Assembly: GCA_936450465.1 (NCBI GenBank)
Contig: OW388297.1
Location: forward strand, 49,573,630 to 49,637,629
DNA length: 64,000 nt
Reading direction: 5' to 3'
Source: Gibbula magus
Lineage: Eukaryota > Mollusca > Gastropoda > Trochida > Trochidae
A model generated the notes under the pieces. That model saw only the letters and a program-made list of their open reading frames with translations. It searched no databases and was not told the DNA's origin. Positions 1-12,320 of the stretch are shown piece after piece (within the stretch, counting starts at the first letter, position 1; each line of letters opens with the position of its first letter). The translations under genes were made by a program, and so were the position numbers.

Positions 1-1327
<1,327 letters not shown>

Positions 1328-1975
1328 TCAATGCAAGCAAAATGTATGAACAGGTTTAAAAAGCAAATATTTAACGTATTTTCAAAAAGTAGAATCTGAG
1401 TGTGAAATCTCTTACCTGATCAGGTGAAAACAGGTGACAGAGTGTCAGAGACAGGTAAGTCTTAGAATTTGTTACACCTGTAATTAAGCAGCAAAGGTAA
1501 GCAAAAACCTGGAAAAGTGTTAGGAGCTTGAATCAACATCTAGAAGTGAAGTGACAACGTTAAGAACATACTGGTAGGCTGCTACACCCGGAAGGTAAAT
1601 AGCGCGGTGTTCGGAGCCTGAAGGTCAGTGTAAGATGTGCGGAGAATACGATGATGATGTTGCCATCCTTAAGAGCTTGTTTGAAGTGTAGAGCAATTTG
1701 TTTCGTGGCATTACCATCGCAGTTTGTTGCAAATTTGATAATGTTATAAGGTTTTATATTGAGTGTTTGTAAGATTATAAACTGATAAGGACAAAGTCAC
1801 ATGGTGGTAATTTGAAAGCACTATAAATGGGTACCTGGTTGAATATTTATTTAGAGGCAGCATGAGTGGATGCACAATATCAATGGTATATGGTCGCAAT
1901 ATGAAGCATTATTAATACAGTTCCAATCAAAATAAACAATGAGCACAGCAAATAAAAGATAAAAGGACACTCGAG

Positions 1976-2765
1976 TGAGAGGATCCTGAGAAGCGAATTA
2001 AGGGGATCGTGAGTAGCGAATTGAGGGGTTTCTGAGTAGCCTGAGCAGCGAGTAGAGGGGATCCTAAGCAGCGAGTTGAGGGGATTCGAGTAGCGAGTTG
2101 ATGGGATCCTAAGCAGCAAGTTGAGGGGATCATGAGCAGTAAGTTGAGGGGATCCTGAGCAGCGAGTTAAGAGGATTCTGAGTAGCGAGTTGAGGGGAAT
2201 CGGAGTAGCGAGATGAGGAAATCCTGAGCAGCGAGTTGAGGGGATCCTGAGCAGCGAGTTGAAGAGATCCTAAGCAGCGAGTTGAGGGGAATCGGAGTAG
2301 CATGATGATGAGATCCTGAGCAGCGAGATGAGGAGATCCTGAGCAGCGAGTTGAGAGGATCCTAAGCAGCTAGTTGAGGGGAATGAGGAGATCCTGAGCA
2401 GCGAGTTGAGGGGATCCTGAGCAGCAAGTTGAGGAGATCCTGATCAGTAAGTTGAGGAGATCCTGAGCAGCGAGTTGAGGAGATCCTGAGCAGCGAGTTG
2501 AAAGGATCCTAAGCAGCGAGTTGAGGGGAATCGGAGTAGCGAGATGAGGAGATCCTGAGTAGCGAGTTGAGGGGAATCGGAGTAGCGAGTTGAGGAGATC
2601 CTGAGCAGCGAGTTGAGGGGAATCGGAGTAGCGAGATGAGGAGATCCCGAGCAGCGAGTTGAGGAGGTCCTGAGCAGCGAGTTGATGGGGTTCCTGAGCA
2701 GTTAAATGAGTGGATTCTGAGAAGCTAGTTGAGGGGATTCTGAGTAGCGAGTTGAGGGGATTCAA
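1976..2765. repeat. 23-bp minisatellite, about 34 copies
   Basis: Tandem array of a 23-bp unit close to GATCCTGAGCAGCGAGTTGA plus GGG or GGA. A second variant carries GGAATCGGAGTAGCGAGATG. BamHI-like GGATCC cores recur throughout. The two variants alternate irregularly in the right half. Frames across the array on the minus strand give Leu/Ser-rich repetitive peptides and are not taken as genes. Confidence 0.95.
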
Positions 2766-3175
2766 AGATAAAATTTAGAACTTATGCTTTTAGCACTAAG
2801 TTTAAACCTGACTTTTAAAATAAATTAAGAGTGAAATGAAGAACAAAAGATGAACCAATTGCAATACGTGGAGGTATATCATGTATATATTAATACAATG
2901 TCATTGCCAACTGATGTTATCACGCACAATAAGATGGGGTTACGTCAAAAGATCGAATGTAACATGAATGTATGATGGTATCTTTGCTTTAAGCCACACT
3001 GATCCATTAAGTTTGAACTGATAATATCAAAAAGGATATTTCTTACTGCATCGTGTGGGGTTAGACAAGTGACTCCAAAACTCAATACCCTATAGAAGGT
3101 AATGCTGAGGAATTTGCGATGATCACTACCAGACTCTGTTTCCTAAACATTGAGTACAACTAGAAGCAGAGATTG
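2766..3175. other. non-coding, nothing recognised
   Basis: Unique AT-rich DNA between the minisatellite and a SINE. No gene, RNA or repeat is supported. Confidence 0.4.
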
Positions 3176-3480
3176 GGTCAGGTGAGGTGAGTTGGGGTTA
3201 AACGCCGCTTTCAAGAGTATTTCACTAGTAAATCGCGGCTGTTAGTATTTTGGCAGGGAGAAAGCCCGCAATGCTATGTGGCTATACACTGTGGTGAAAC
3301 CTGCGCGCATCGGCTGAAACTAGTGAACCATGGATGATATTGCTCTGAAATCAGGGTACCATTTCACCCAAAAAATGACTGTACATAGGACAGTTCTCTG
3401 CAGCGACGTTGCCAAACCAATGATGGGATTCGAACCCCGGACCTCTTGATTCGAAACCGAATCATGCGTTGATATCTACC
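3176..3480 (-). mobile_element. tRNA-derived SINE, copy 1
   Basis: Reads 5' to 3' on the minus strand. A tRNA-like B box (GGTTCGAATCCC in the region 3424-3440) lies near the right end, a conserved body follows (AAGCCCGCAATGCTATGTGG on the plus strand, near 3263), and the tail side carries GAGGTGAGTTGGGG. The A-box half is degraded. It matches the copies at 10.0-10.25 kb and 46.87-47.2 kb. Confidence 0.85.
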
Positions 3481-3594
3481 AAACTATGAACAGTCATTTT
3501 AAATGAACAATATCACCAAAAAAACATTTAACTTTATAATAATTTACAATTACAAAATTGATGAAATTTGTGACAGATGTATTTTGTTATGTTA

Positions 3595-3963
3595 GGTTAT
3601 GTGTTCACATTAAAATGGCCGCTCGAAGATAGTTCAAGTGATATGACCGCTGTCGCAATACCTAAACACTGAGTAGAGTTTTGAATATGGTGCCATGATA
3701 GAATGGTCAAGTATCTTACTGTCTGAATTCTCAAATTCGCATGAGACCTACAAATCTGCCTCTCACACTGAAGAGTTCCACACCACTGTCGCTTTATACA
3801 TCGCACCATTTTCTTTCATTACGGATAACCGTATCTATGGATACGGCATATCGGGTCGTGTAATGAGAGGTTTTACCCTCTAACATCAGAATATGTTGTA
3901 TAAACTGCAATGATAAATAGCAAATAGAGAAAACAAAATATGCAAAAAAGTGCTACAGCGCCT
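3595..3963. mobile_element. TTAA element family B, copy 1 (truncated)
   Basis: The right end reads GTGCTACAGCGCC-TTTAA, the family B terminal repeat followed by TTAA. The internal AATGGCCGCTCGAAG and the stretch 'CACTGAAGAGTTCCACACCA' are shared with copies near 19.2, 50.9 and 53.1 kb. The left terminus is missing. Short frames on both strands here are not genes. Confidence 0.8.
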
Positions 3964-4654
3964 TTAAAGAGAGCGTCCTATCTGGGTATATTTAATAAAC
4001 GAAGATCGAGTCATGTTTATACATTGTAAATAGTTTTTAAAAAGCGAATACTTATTATCGTGTCATCATCTTTGAATTCTAATATCATTTAAAATATTTA
4101 TTGGTGATTTTATTCCTATGCTGTGTCATCATCTCGAATCAAAATATCAACAAAGTAACTTGTTAATAGTTTAGTATATTTTAATAATTGAATAGTTATT
4201 ACCGTGTATCTGAGAAAGATATAAATATAAACATTTTACAATCTCGAATGTAAATATGAACTGAGGACTTGCAGTTTGTCAATGGTTAAGCATCGCTCAG
4301 ATCTTATATCACGAGTAGAGCGTAAAGAAACTTACTAATGCATATCATATCAAGTGTCTCGACTCTAACTTACGATATTATGTCATTGTCTGAAATACAA
4401 ATATCAGTGAAGTATTTAGTAAATAGTTAAGTAAGGTTAGATAGCGACTGGCACCATCTGAATGTTTAACACGAAAGCTTGAACTGTTAGTATTGCTGAC
4501 TTGTTTGCTAGTTTCCTAAGTAAATAGCATCAAATAGAACAGGTTTAGTCCTAAAGGTAACTCCTAGACTAATAATCTTCTCTTGGTGGTTATATAATGA
4601 ATACGTAACTTGGGATCTCATTCACCTGATCTGTTTGATGTGGGGGTAAGAATA
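3964..4654. other. non-coding, nothing recognised
   Basis: AT-rich DNA with several short self-similar phrases (such as 'tcatcat' and 'aaatatca') but no clear unit, gene or RNA. Confidence 0.4.
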
Positions 4655-5250
4655 TAAAATGAAATTAAACAAAACCCTCTCAAAATTGTTTGTATTTCTG
4701 CCCTGCATCTCTTCTATTGGATAAATTGTTTTTCTGCATTCGGTCGGACAAATAAGTAAAAAATTAAGAAATTGGTCAAAAACTAAAAAAAGCATACAAT
4801 TGTTTGTTATTCGGCACTACAACTCTCTCAGCAGTGTAGAATATGTGTGAACTTTTTAAATGAATCGGATAAGTTGTTTGTCTACAATTGGTCGGACAAA
4901 TTTAGATCTCAGAAATGACGAAGTAAAAATACACACATTCTTAAAATAAAAATTAAGAATTCATAAAATCGCTTGTGATTTGGCACTGCACCTGTTCTGG
5001 TACTGTTGTAGATTTGTACAAAGTTTGGAAAGAATCGGATGAATTATATTATCGATCTGACATAAAATGTCAAGGTACAAAATTAAAAAAAATTCGTATT
5101 TTTTTTTACAAAACCGCTTGTAATTCGGCACTGAACCTTCCCTAGTAATATAGAAGATTTGTTAATCTGTAATCGACAGGACAAAAAATGACGAACGGAC
5201 TGAATCTCTATTACTATATACACCCGGACCGATAGTCGGGGGTATACAAA
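4655..5250. repeat. degenerate tandem repeat H, about 160-bp units
   Basis: Four diverged units share 'cttgtaattcggcactg', 'gaatcggataa' and 'ggtcggacaaa'. The block ends with 'tatacacccggaccgatagt' and a 'cgggggtata' motif, a hairpin-like terminus often seen at the end of mollusc dispersed repeats. Confidence 0.7.
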
Positions 5251-5304
5251 GCGATTTTAGCAACCCAAGTGTATTTGAACAGACATGAAAATTAAAGTTT
5301 CATA

Positions 5305-5823
5305 AACTGAGGTGCAAAAGAAAGTATATCACTCAGTTGTTTTCCATTAATTCAATATTTTAAAGAAGTTAGATGCATTTGATTATAACACTGTACGATA
5401 ACACCTTTCGGCAGTAGTTTGAATGACTTAATTAGTGACTGTTTTATTTTTTAACTTAAATATCATTATTTAAAGTAAACGGGGGTAAGAAATGAAATTT
5501 GCATAAACATGACCCCTACCATGTTCAAAATGTTGTAGATGTGTGCAGGACGAGGCACATTTATTGATTTTCACACAGAGTATGGCTTTTATGTCAATGA
5601 ACAGTTGTGTCTTGTCAACATTAATTTGGGGGAATTTCAAAATTTTAATTTAAAAAAAAATAAAACGCGTAGAGGTATTCTTTGACTGATTTAATGTTTT
5701 GGACTAATTTGCCAAACTAGTCAGTTTTTGAATACGACGTCGAAAACTCGAGATATGTGACTTTGAAAATTATACATAATGATAAATACAACTGAGGGAT
5801 ATACTTTCTTTTGCACCTCAGTT
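5305..5823. mobile_element. TA-flanked inverted-repeat element J, copy 1
   Basis: Terminal inverted repeats AACTGAGGTGCAAAAGAAAG (left) and its complement (5797-5823) extend about 27 bases. Both are flanked by TA, as in Tc1/mariner-type insertions. The interior is 519 bases with no coding capacity, so it is a non-autonomous element. Confidence 0.85.
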
Positions 5824-6650
5824 TAGTCTAATGTCTGAATTTGTGAGTAATTCTGGAAAGAACATGTGCCAACCAAATACATTCAAACTCTACTCTCCGA
5901 CAGCAGTATTTCGTTTTATACTCTGTGATAACGTGGGAACGTTTCTTTAGCACGTGGGATTACATTTTGTAGGTATTACATATACTTCTACACGTACTTA
6001 AGGCAATGTTTATTTTTGTAAATTTAGGAACCCCTTTTTATGTCAATCTGAAAATAAAATGAAATGACAGTTAATTTTGTATTACTGTGCCAAATTTTAA
6101 TATTTGACGTTCAGTTAAAGTTTACCTTTTCAGCATATTTCAATTCCCGAATGTTTCTTTTCGTTTCGAATGCACACAACTACATCACAACGCCAATTCA
6201 TTCACTTACCTAACTGGTCTAATTATTCACGTAACAGTTTTCTAAATATTTGCGAAGACCGGTTTAAGTTTAATTTCAACGCCCATATCAAGGAAATATC
6301 GGTGTCAAATATTAATTACATTTCTACATATCCCCGAATGCATAGTTACGATGTTACGCGTGTCAAGAGTTAAGTGCCCTTGGCTTACTCATCAAGAGTA
6401 TACATAACCTGGCGAAAACAGGCTCATCATATAGTATTTATAATGTACAACCACAGGTGTATCAAAGTACACATGTGAAACAAAATTATCTCTCCACAGA
6501 GATCTCGTAATTTCCTCCCACGTATGCTCTGTTACAAGAGGAGCCAATCTTAGCTACAATTTATGTAAACATATTATTCGTATTTTAATTTTCAAATTGT
6601 CTCATGTGTCTGTTTACTGTTAACGTTCCAGCATTTTCTCACAAAGATAC
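5824..6650. other. non-coding, nothing recognised
   Basis: No gene, RNA or repeat family could be supported. A short plus-strand frame near 6.17-6.37 kb has no splice or homology support. Confidence 0.4.
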
Positions 6651-6860
6651 AGGCACGTTCACAGGGTGCAATTCGAAAGTGTGAACCCCTGAGTGTGTTC
6701 AATGTGTGTTGTATACAACATACAAAGCAATCATCTACTACTCACGAGAATACAAATTGTATGCAACTCGTTGTAACGTGTGAACGGCAAATTGCAATGC
6801 GTGCAATTTGTGGCATGCAACGTGTTGTATGTTACAAATTGCACCGTGTGAACGCGCCTT
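6651..6860. mobile_element. short palindromic element M
   Basis: About 210 bases bounded by inverted repeats: AGGCACGTTCACAGGGTGCA on the left, and on the right the complement of AAGGCGCGTTCACACGGTGC. The interior contains further inverted phrases (GTTGTATACAAC and 'tgcaacgtgttgta'). No clear target duplication was found. Confidence 0.7.
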
Positions 6861-7604
6861 AACTCAAGTCATATCTTCCCAGATATAACCTTTGTGTCAA
6901 TACGACAGTGAATCCTGATAAGTTGCAATCAAAGTTAGTTGCGAAATCAGCGACGTTGTTTTAATGTGAGAAGACCGGCATTACTTAACCTGTGCGATGC
7001 GCACATCATACTTACGAGGCAGAAGTCAGTCGGTTGCTGACCCCACCCCCTTTTCAATAAGTGAACTAAGTTTCTTTATACAAAATGTTTAATTACATAT
7101 CTTTATATATAATTTAAACTCACCTTGAGAGTCATGTGCTTTATGTCATGTAGAATATTTTGATAGTCATATGTTGGACAGTGGTACGAATGTCTGTGCA
7201 GTAGCAATAAAAGAAAGCATCTCAAACAAGATCTGTTACATTTTTCATAACCGAAACCATTCGCATCACTCTCTTTATAGCAATATTATCCTAGTTGACG
7301 ACCGGGGTAGCAATTAACATGACATTTGAGACTCTGGACATCGTAGGTACGTGGCTCGGTTATAAAAACAGACCACAACTTTTTAAATGGAGGATGCGAC
7401 AAGGGAGATAACTCGTGCCTGCTTAGTAATATGCACATAAAACAACAGTAAAATCGTTAACGCCTCTCCTTAACTTTTTTATTGTTAAGTTTGCCTTTGG
7501 TTTTGCATATGTGCTCGGCAAAAGACACGATACGATGAATGCAAGATATTGCAAACCACAATTGATATGTATACGACTGAAAAATAGGTACATTATGTCT
7601 ACTA
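6861..7604. other. non-coding; one AAGGGAGATAACTC motif
   Basis: No gene seen. A copy of the mollusc-type short motif AAGGGAGATAACTC lies near 7399. Confidence 0.4.
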
Positions 7605-8042
7605 ACTAGTTTCCTAAAAGAAACTTTACACCTCAGTTGGTTTTATCATATGTTTGATTTTCAATTACAAATATCTTATGTTTCCGAATTCGTACTCTAA
7701 AAATGAAAAGTGCTGGCGTTTGGAAAAAAATAATAAATTCTTCCAAAATTAATTTGGATAAAACACAACTTTTCATCGACATATAGGACATATGCTAAGT
7801 GAAAATCAATAAATGTGCCTCATTCTGCACACATTTACAACATTATAAAAACGATTTTATACCCCTTGGTCCTTTCATTGACTCAAACTCTGCATGTTTG
7901 AAAAAAACCGAGTATGATTGTTTGTCGAGTCAGTCAACATTTAACATTAAATAATATCCCGCTTCTATCATATCAATTTGTTTTGTTATTTTTACTGTAT
8001 GAGTGAAACAATAGGGTGTAAAGTTTCTTTTGTACCTCAGTT
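7605..8042. mobile_element. TA-flanked inverted-repeat element J, copy 2
   Basis: The right end GTACCTCAGTT-TA and left-end phrase AAAAGAAACTTTACACC are complementary terminal repeats related to copy 1. An internal 'aatcaataaatgtgcctcat' phrase is shared in inverted orientation with copy 1. Confidence 0.75.
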
Positions 8043-10014
8043 TATTTGTTTTATTATTATCTTTTCAATTAAAAGAACGTCTTTAGTAATCTTCTTAACT
8101 ATGAGCGAAATGAGCGATAGATACGTCAGATTGTCATGTATACATAATGCGTCAATGAATTACAAATGTAGACTACACAGAGGTTCACTATGTCGAGGAC
8201 AGATTTAGTTGATACCCAAACAAATACACATAAACAATATAAAATTTGAAGATAAAAGCCAAAAATGTTGTTCCAAATCATTTTGAAATAGCGAGTTCAA
8301 CAACATTGAAAATATCATACCCTGATGAAATTATGCATACTTCTTTACAAAGCATATCCTTATCAAAGTCATTTAAAATGGACTTTATTCGGAAACAGTT
8401 TTTGCCGGGTAGTTTAGGCCTACTTGTGTATATTGTTTTCGCATTAAATGTTATATATACGTGTGCTATAACGTTTATACGTCAGAATTAATCGGAACAT
8501 TTTTGACATCTTGTTGTGACCGTGGAAAAGTCGACTTTTCTACTTTTCTATGTAAAATATTTCGATAAGTGATCAACTGAGGCAAACAGCAGTTTATTGA
8601 GAATTTTTAAAATCTCTATTTTTATTGATATTTCAATTTAGGTGATCAGATTTATTGGATGCAACTGTACTGTGTTTTGATTATTACTTTTGCATATTAG
8701 GATTCGGTAATGCATAATTTTGAACGTTGGTGAAATTTAAAAAAAAAAGGTTTTCTTGTGTCAATATAGCGAGATTAGCGCACATAAATTTAGAATACAA
8801 CATGTCAAACATTATATTAAAGGAAGATAAATTTCCCCACACCTTTACAAATGATGATCTATACTGTGGATATATATATATACATTTTAAATCATCTTTT
8901 TATTCAGCACTCATAACATATCAATAATAAATATTCAAATATCCATAACTTATTTGTTCCTGTGTATAGTGCCTTGGATTTATGAATATAATCTAAGGAA
9001 ATGTATATTCTAAATTTGAGTGAATCCATGTAATATATGCCGAAGTGGAAATATCACTTTAAGTACAACTAATTTGTTCATGTACACTACTGCACGATTT
9101 CCACGTGCGATTTCAACGTTTACGTCCGGCGAAATATACAAATCTGCACGAGATGCACGTGCGATTTTGTATTTTTATTCCAAAACCTTTGCGGGTGCAC
9201 GAACTGCACGGAGATTTTCCGACACTTTACAGATAAGTTACATTTCATAGTTCTTTTCACTCAAGAAAGAAATCTTTCTTGAACAAAATCTTATGAATAG
9301 AATTGATTAAGCGAAATCAATCCACTTCGTCAGAGAACGTAAATAATTAAATTTGTGTAAGGTTTTGGCGTTTTACAATTTTCCTTTATTGGTATACACT
9401 AGTGTAGAGCTTTAAGGGGAGGGTTTTGTCGCCAAATTGGATTTTTTGCATTATGTGAAATGAAAACATGCTATATTGTACTTAATTTTACAAAGTTTTA
9501 ATAACTAAAGACACACAATGATAGAGTATTCACATAGTAACTCATAATATGTCATAAAACTAATAAAAAGGTTGTTGTTATGCTGTAGCGAAGTTTTCCC
9601 CACTCGCAGCGCCGATGAATGGCTTCAGTTCTCATTGTTTTTTTATTTTCCTACAAATGTACGCTTGTGTTTATCAAGTTGTGAAATATAAACTCATCAA
9701 AATATTACCTTCATTAGTATATTTCGAATTTACTGTGTCTGTGTCATGTATTAATAACATATAAGTGTAAACAGGAGAATCCTCTCGAATTTCGTTTCCA
9801 TAAAAAATAAGTTGAACTTCCCATATAACATCTCTCATAATACACACGATACAAATGTAGTGCATGGTAAACCGCAAAGTCCATGATGACATTAATCATT
9901 TTACGAATGCTTCGGGAGTTTCTTTACAAAATGTGATACGAACGAATCAACTTGAGTAGATTTTACTAATATTGCTCGTTTGTAAAGACACACTTCTGTC
10001 GTGTAAGCAACTTT
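8043..10014. other. non-coding, nothing firmly recognised
   Basis: A 2-kb stretch with only short frames. Around 9.09-9.22 kb there are three repeats of 'cacgtgcga' or 'gcacgagatgcacg' phrases, possibly an eroded inverted-repeat element. No gene or RNA is supported. Confidence 0.4.
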
Positions 10015-10250
10015 GTCTGTTGCGGAGATTATTCTACATGCAGTAAGGTTTGGGTGCAATGCTACACTGAATTTCAGCGCAGTATTACCCATGGTTTGCT
10101 AGTTCCAGCAAATGGTCTCAGATTTCACCACAATGCATCTTATTAGCCACTTGGTGTTGGGTTTCCCCCCTGCAATTATACTAGCAGCCGCGATATAAGT
10201 GAAATGCTCTTGAAAGCGGCGTCAAACCCCAACTTATCTCGCCTGACTAT
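10015..10250 (+). mobile_element. tRNA-derived SINE, copy 2 (headless)
   Basis: Body and tail of the same SINE in the opposite orientation: 'ggtttgggtgcaatgctaca' near 10048, then 'cttgaaagcggcgtcaaacc' and CCCAACTTATCTCGCC at the right end. The tRNA-like head is not recognisable, so the copy is 5'-truncated or eroded. Confidence 0.8.
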
Positions 10251-10746
10251 TGCTTTCCGATTTTCACTTTATTAAACTTCATTATTAAACTAGTGAATCG
10301 TAAATCTTTCGAATTGATACAGAGGTGATGTATAGACATTACTTCATCATATAACTTTACAAAATAAGTGTGAATTTCTGTATTGTCCGAGCGAGATCGA
10401 GGTTTTAACACACATTTCGACGAGTTTTGTAAAATTAGTTTGTCGCACTTATCAGTGAAATAAGTTCTTTATTATCCGAGATTATTATTCAAAATTTTGC
10501 AGAGAAATCAATGAGATTACCTTTTTCCGTGTCTGAGATATGCTGCGAAATTAATTTCTTCTTTTCTGAATCTTTTGCACATGAATGATCATGCGATCAG
10601 GAACATTTTGCAGATTGAAGCCATTCCAACACGTTTATATATATTTGAACGTTGAGTGGTGTAGGTTTGTTTTGTGTAACATTTAGTCTCATGTTCATGA
10701 GAATGTAACACAAAACAGGTCACATAACCTTTTGTTGTCAACTTAA

Positions 10747-11109
10747 AGGGGCTGTAGCCCGTTTTTTGCAAATTTTCTTTTTTCAAATTTCCCATTTATA
10801 ATGATAGTTTATGTCATTTATATTTACTTTAGAGGGTAAAACATCTTATTACACAAACCAATTAACAGCAGTGGTAATAACGATAACGGTGTTGCGTTTT
10901 AAGCAAAAAATACACAGCGGCCATTTTATTGTGAACACATTTAATTATTTCGAATGACAAAAAATATTCCCATGGTTTTACGGAACTATTTACACTTATT
11001 TGATTTTAATTTGATTTTACGAAGTGAGAAGGGTGTTTTACTATTTGTGACATTATTTTTCAATACATTTCATCGACCTATTTGAGCACAAAAACGTGCT
11101 ACTGCCCCT
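10747..11109 (+). mobile_element. TTAA element family A, copy 1
   Basis: 363 bases flanked by TTAA on both sides (10743-10746 and 11110-11113). Ends are AGGGGCTGTAGCCCG and the complement of AGGGGCAGTAGCACG. It shares 'agagggtaaaacatcttatt' and the 'ggccattttattgtgaacac' interior with copies at 16.0, 45.8, 47.6 and 48.4 kb. TTAA duplication is the hallmark of piggyBac and Kolobok superfamilies; the AGG termini are more like Kolobok. No transposase is present. Confidence 0.9.
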
Positions 11110-11113
11110 TTAA

Positions 11114-11765
11114 AAGGTACGGCCTCAATATAACAACCAATTTGGGAAAATTCGCATATATTTCTAGTTTTCTCCCGTAATTTTGAGCACACGTGCTTCT
11201 TGACTATATTCAAGGTTTGCTTGAAAATTCTGTATCTTATAAAATATTACCATTGTCCATTATGTTCGCTCATTTTAAAAAAGGTTTACATTTAGGTCTG
11301 AGGTACAATACATGTACCAGTTAAATGGCTAAGTCAATTTTATATATGTGTATATTGACTGCTATTGAAGCTATCTTTATTGAATTCTTGATAATCCTCC
11401 GCGTAAATAATCTCACAAGATCACAGTTTCGTAATATCATTTTATTCCTGAGAACTCATAACAACTTGCATTTCAACTTCCCTATATGTTCAAGATGCCC
11501 ATTGCGTATAAAACAATTCGTTAGTGCCATAAATGTACATCAACATATGGTTGTAGCACTTAAACACTGTTAAAAATGTAATACTGAACAAATAAATGAA
11601 CTTAATGCAAAATGTTTATTCACAAAACAAAGAAGAGGAAGTATATATAAACATACATATATTTTACATGTGTTTGAATAATATTGATTATATAAACTAT
11701 TCACAAAGACATTAAAAATTGTTTCCAATCTTAAAGTCGAGTATTGCACAGGTACCTGCCAGGAT
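11114..11765. other. non-coding, nothing recognised
   Basis: Region downstream of the ependymin-related gene 1 terminus. Only short frames without support. Confidence 0.4.
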
Positions 11766-11768
11766 GAT

Positions 11769-11813
11769 CACGTGACCACTACGTCACTGTCACGTGATTT
11801 TTGTGGTCACGTG
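11769..11813. promoter_or_regulatory. cluster of three CACGTG boxes
   Basis: CACGTG occurs at 11769-11774, 11791-11796 and 11808-11813, each inside a TCACGTG context, with TACGTCAC between. The same TCACGTG core lies at the promoters of both ependymin-related genes. It could be a bHLH-type enhancer; a role is inferred only from clustering. Confidence 0.35.
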
Positions 11814-11965
11814 GTGCGTTTGCTCGGTGCTCGCAGTGAAGAAATACAAATGTGCAGTGAAAATACAAAGTGCGTTCAACTATCACAGTTACAGCATGCG
11901 ATGACAATAACAACTTTTCCATCCACACTTTATGGTGTTTATACCACTATTCGAAAGAAAAATTG

Positions 11966-11971
11966 TTTATT
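11966..11971 (-). terminator. candidate polyadenylation signal, ependymin-related gene 1
   Basis: AATAAA on the minus strand, about 350 bases beyond the stop codon at 12321. It is the first canonical hexamer I found downstream, so it is a plausible 3' end. Not certain, since the UTR may be shorter and use a variant signal. Confidence 0.3.
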
Positions 11972-12109
11972 GTTTGAGTTGGAATGAATGGCGACGCGTA
12001 AAAGGTGTGAATATATGAGCTGGTGAAAGTGATAGGTTTGAAAGACACGTGAGACAAACGGGTAATTGTAAAGTTTCCCCCTTATAAATTTCCTAATCTT
12101 GTTCTCAAA

Positions 12110-12315
12110 TAAACTTAAGGGGAATAACTCACGAAGATAACAAACAGCGATATAAAAAGCGGATAAAATGCTGGTTAATTTTGATAAATGGCCGATGCAA
12201 GGGAGATAAGTGTTACTTGTCTCCTGCATACCACTAAAGAGAAACGTCAATGTCAGAAATGGATGGAACAAGGGACGCAACTCGTATTATGTTCACCCCA
12301 AGGGACATAACTCTC
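12110..12315. repeat. four copies of the AAGGGA-ATAACTC motif
   Basis: Variants of AAGGGAGATAACTC occur near 12118, 12199, 12270 and 12300, all in the presumed 3' UTR of the ependymin-related gene 1. The motif is widespread in mollusc genomes. Its function is unknown to me. Confidence 0.6.
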
Positions 12316-12320
12316 ACTGA

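Noticed and set aside
2370..2765. 131-residue Leu/Ser-rich frame
   Set aside because: Reading of the 23-bp minisatellite; no start or splice context.
11939..12280. 113-residue minus-strand frame
   Set aside because: Overlaps the 3' UTR of ependymin-related gene 1 and contains the AAGGGA-ATAACTC motifs; no protein-like features.
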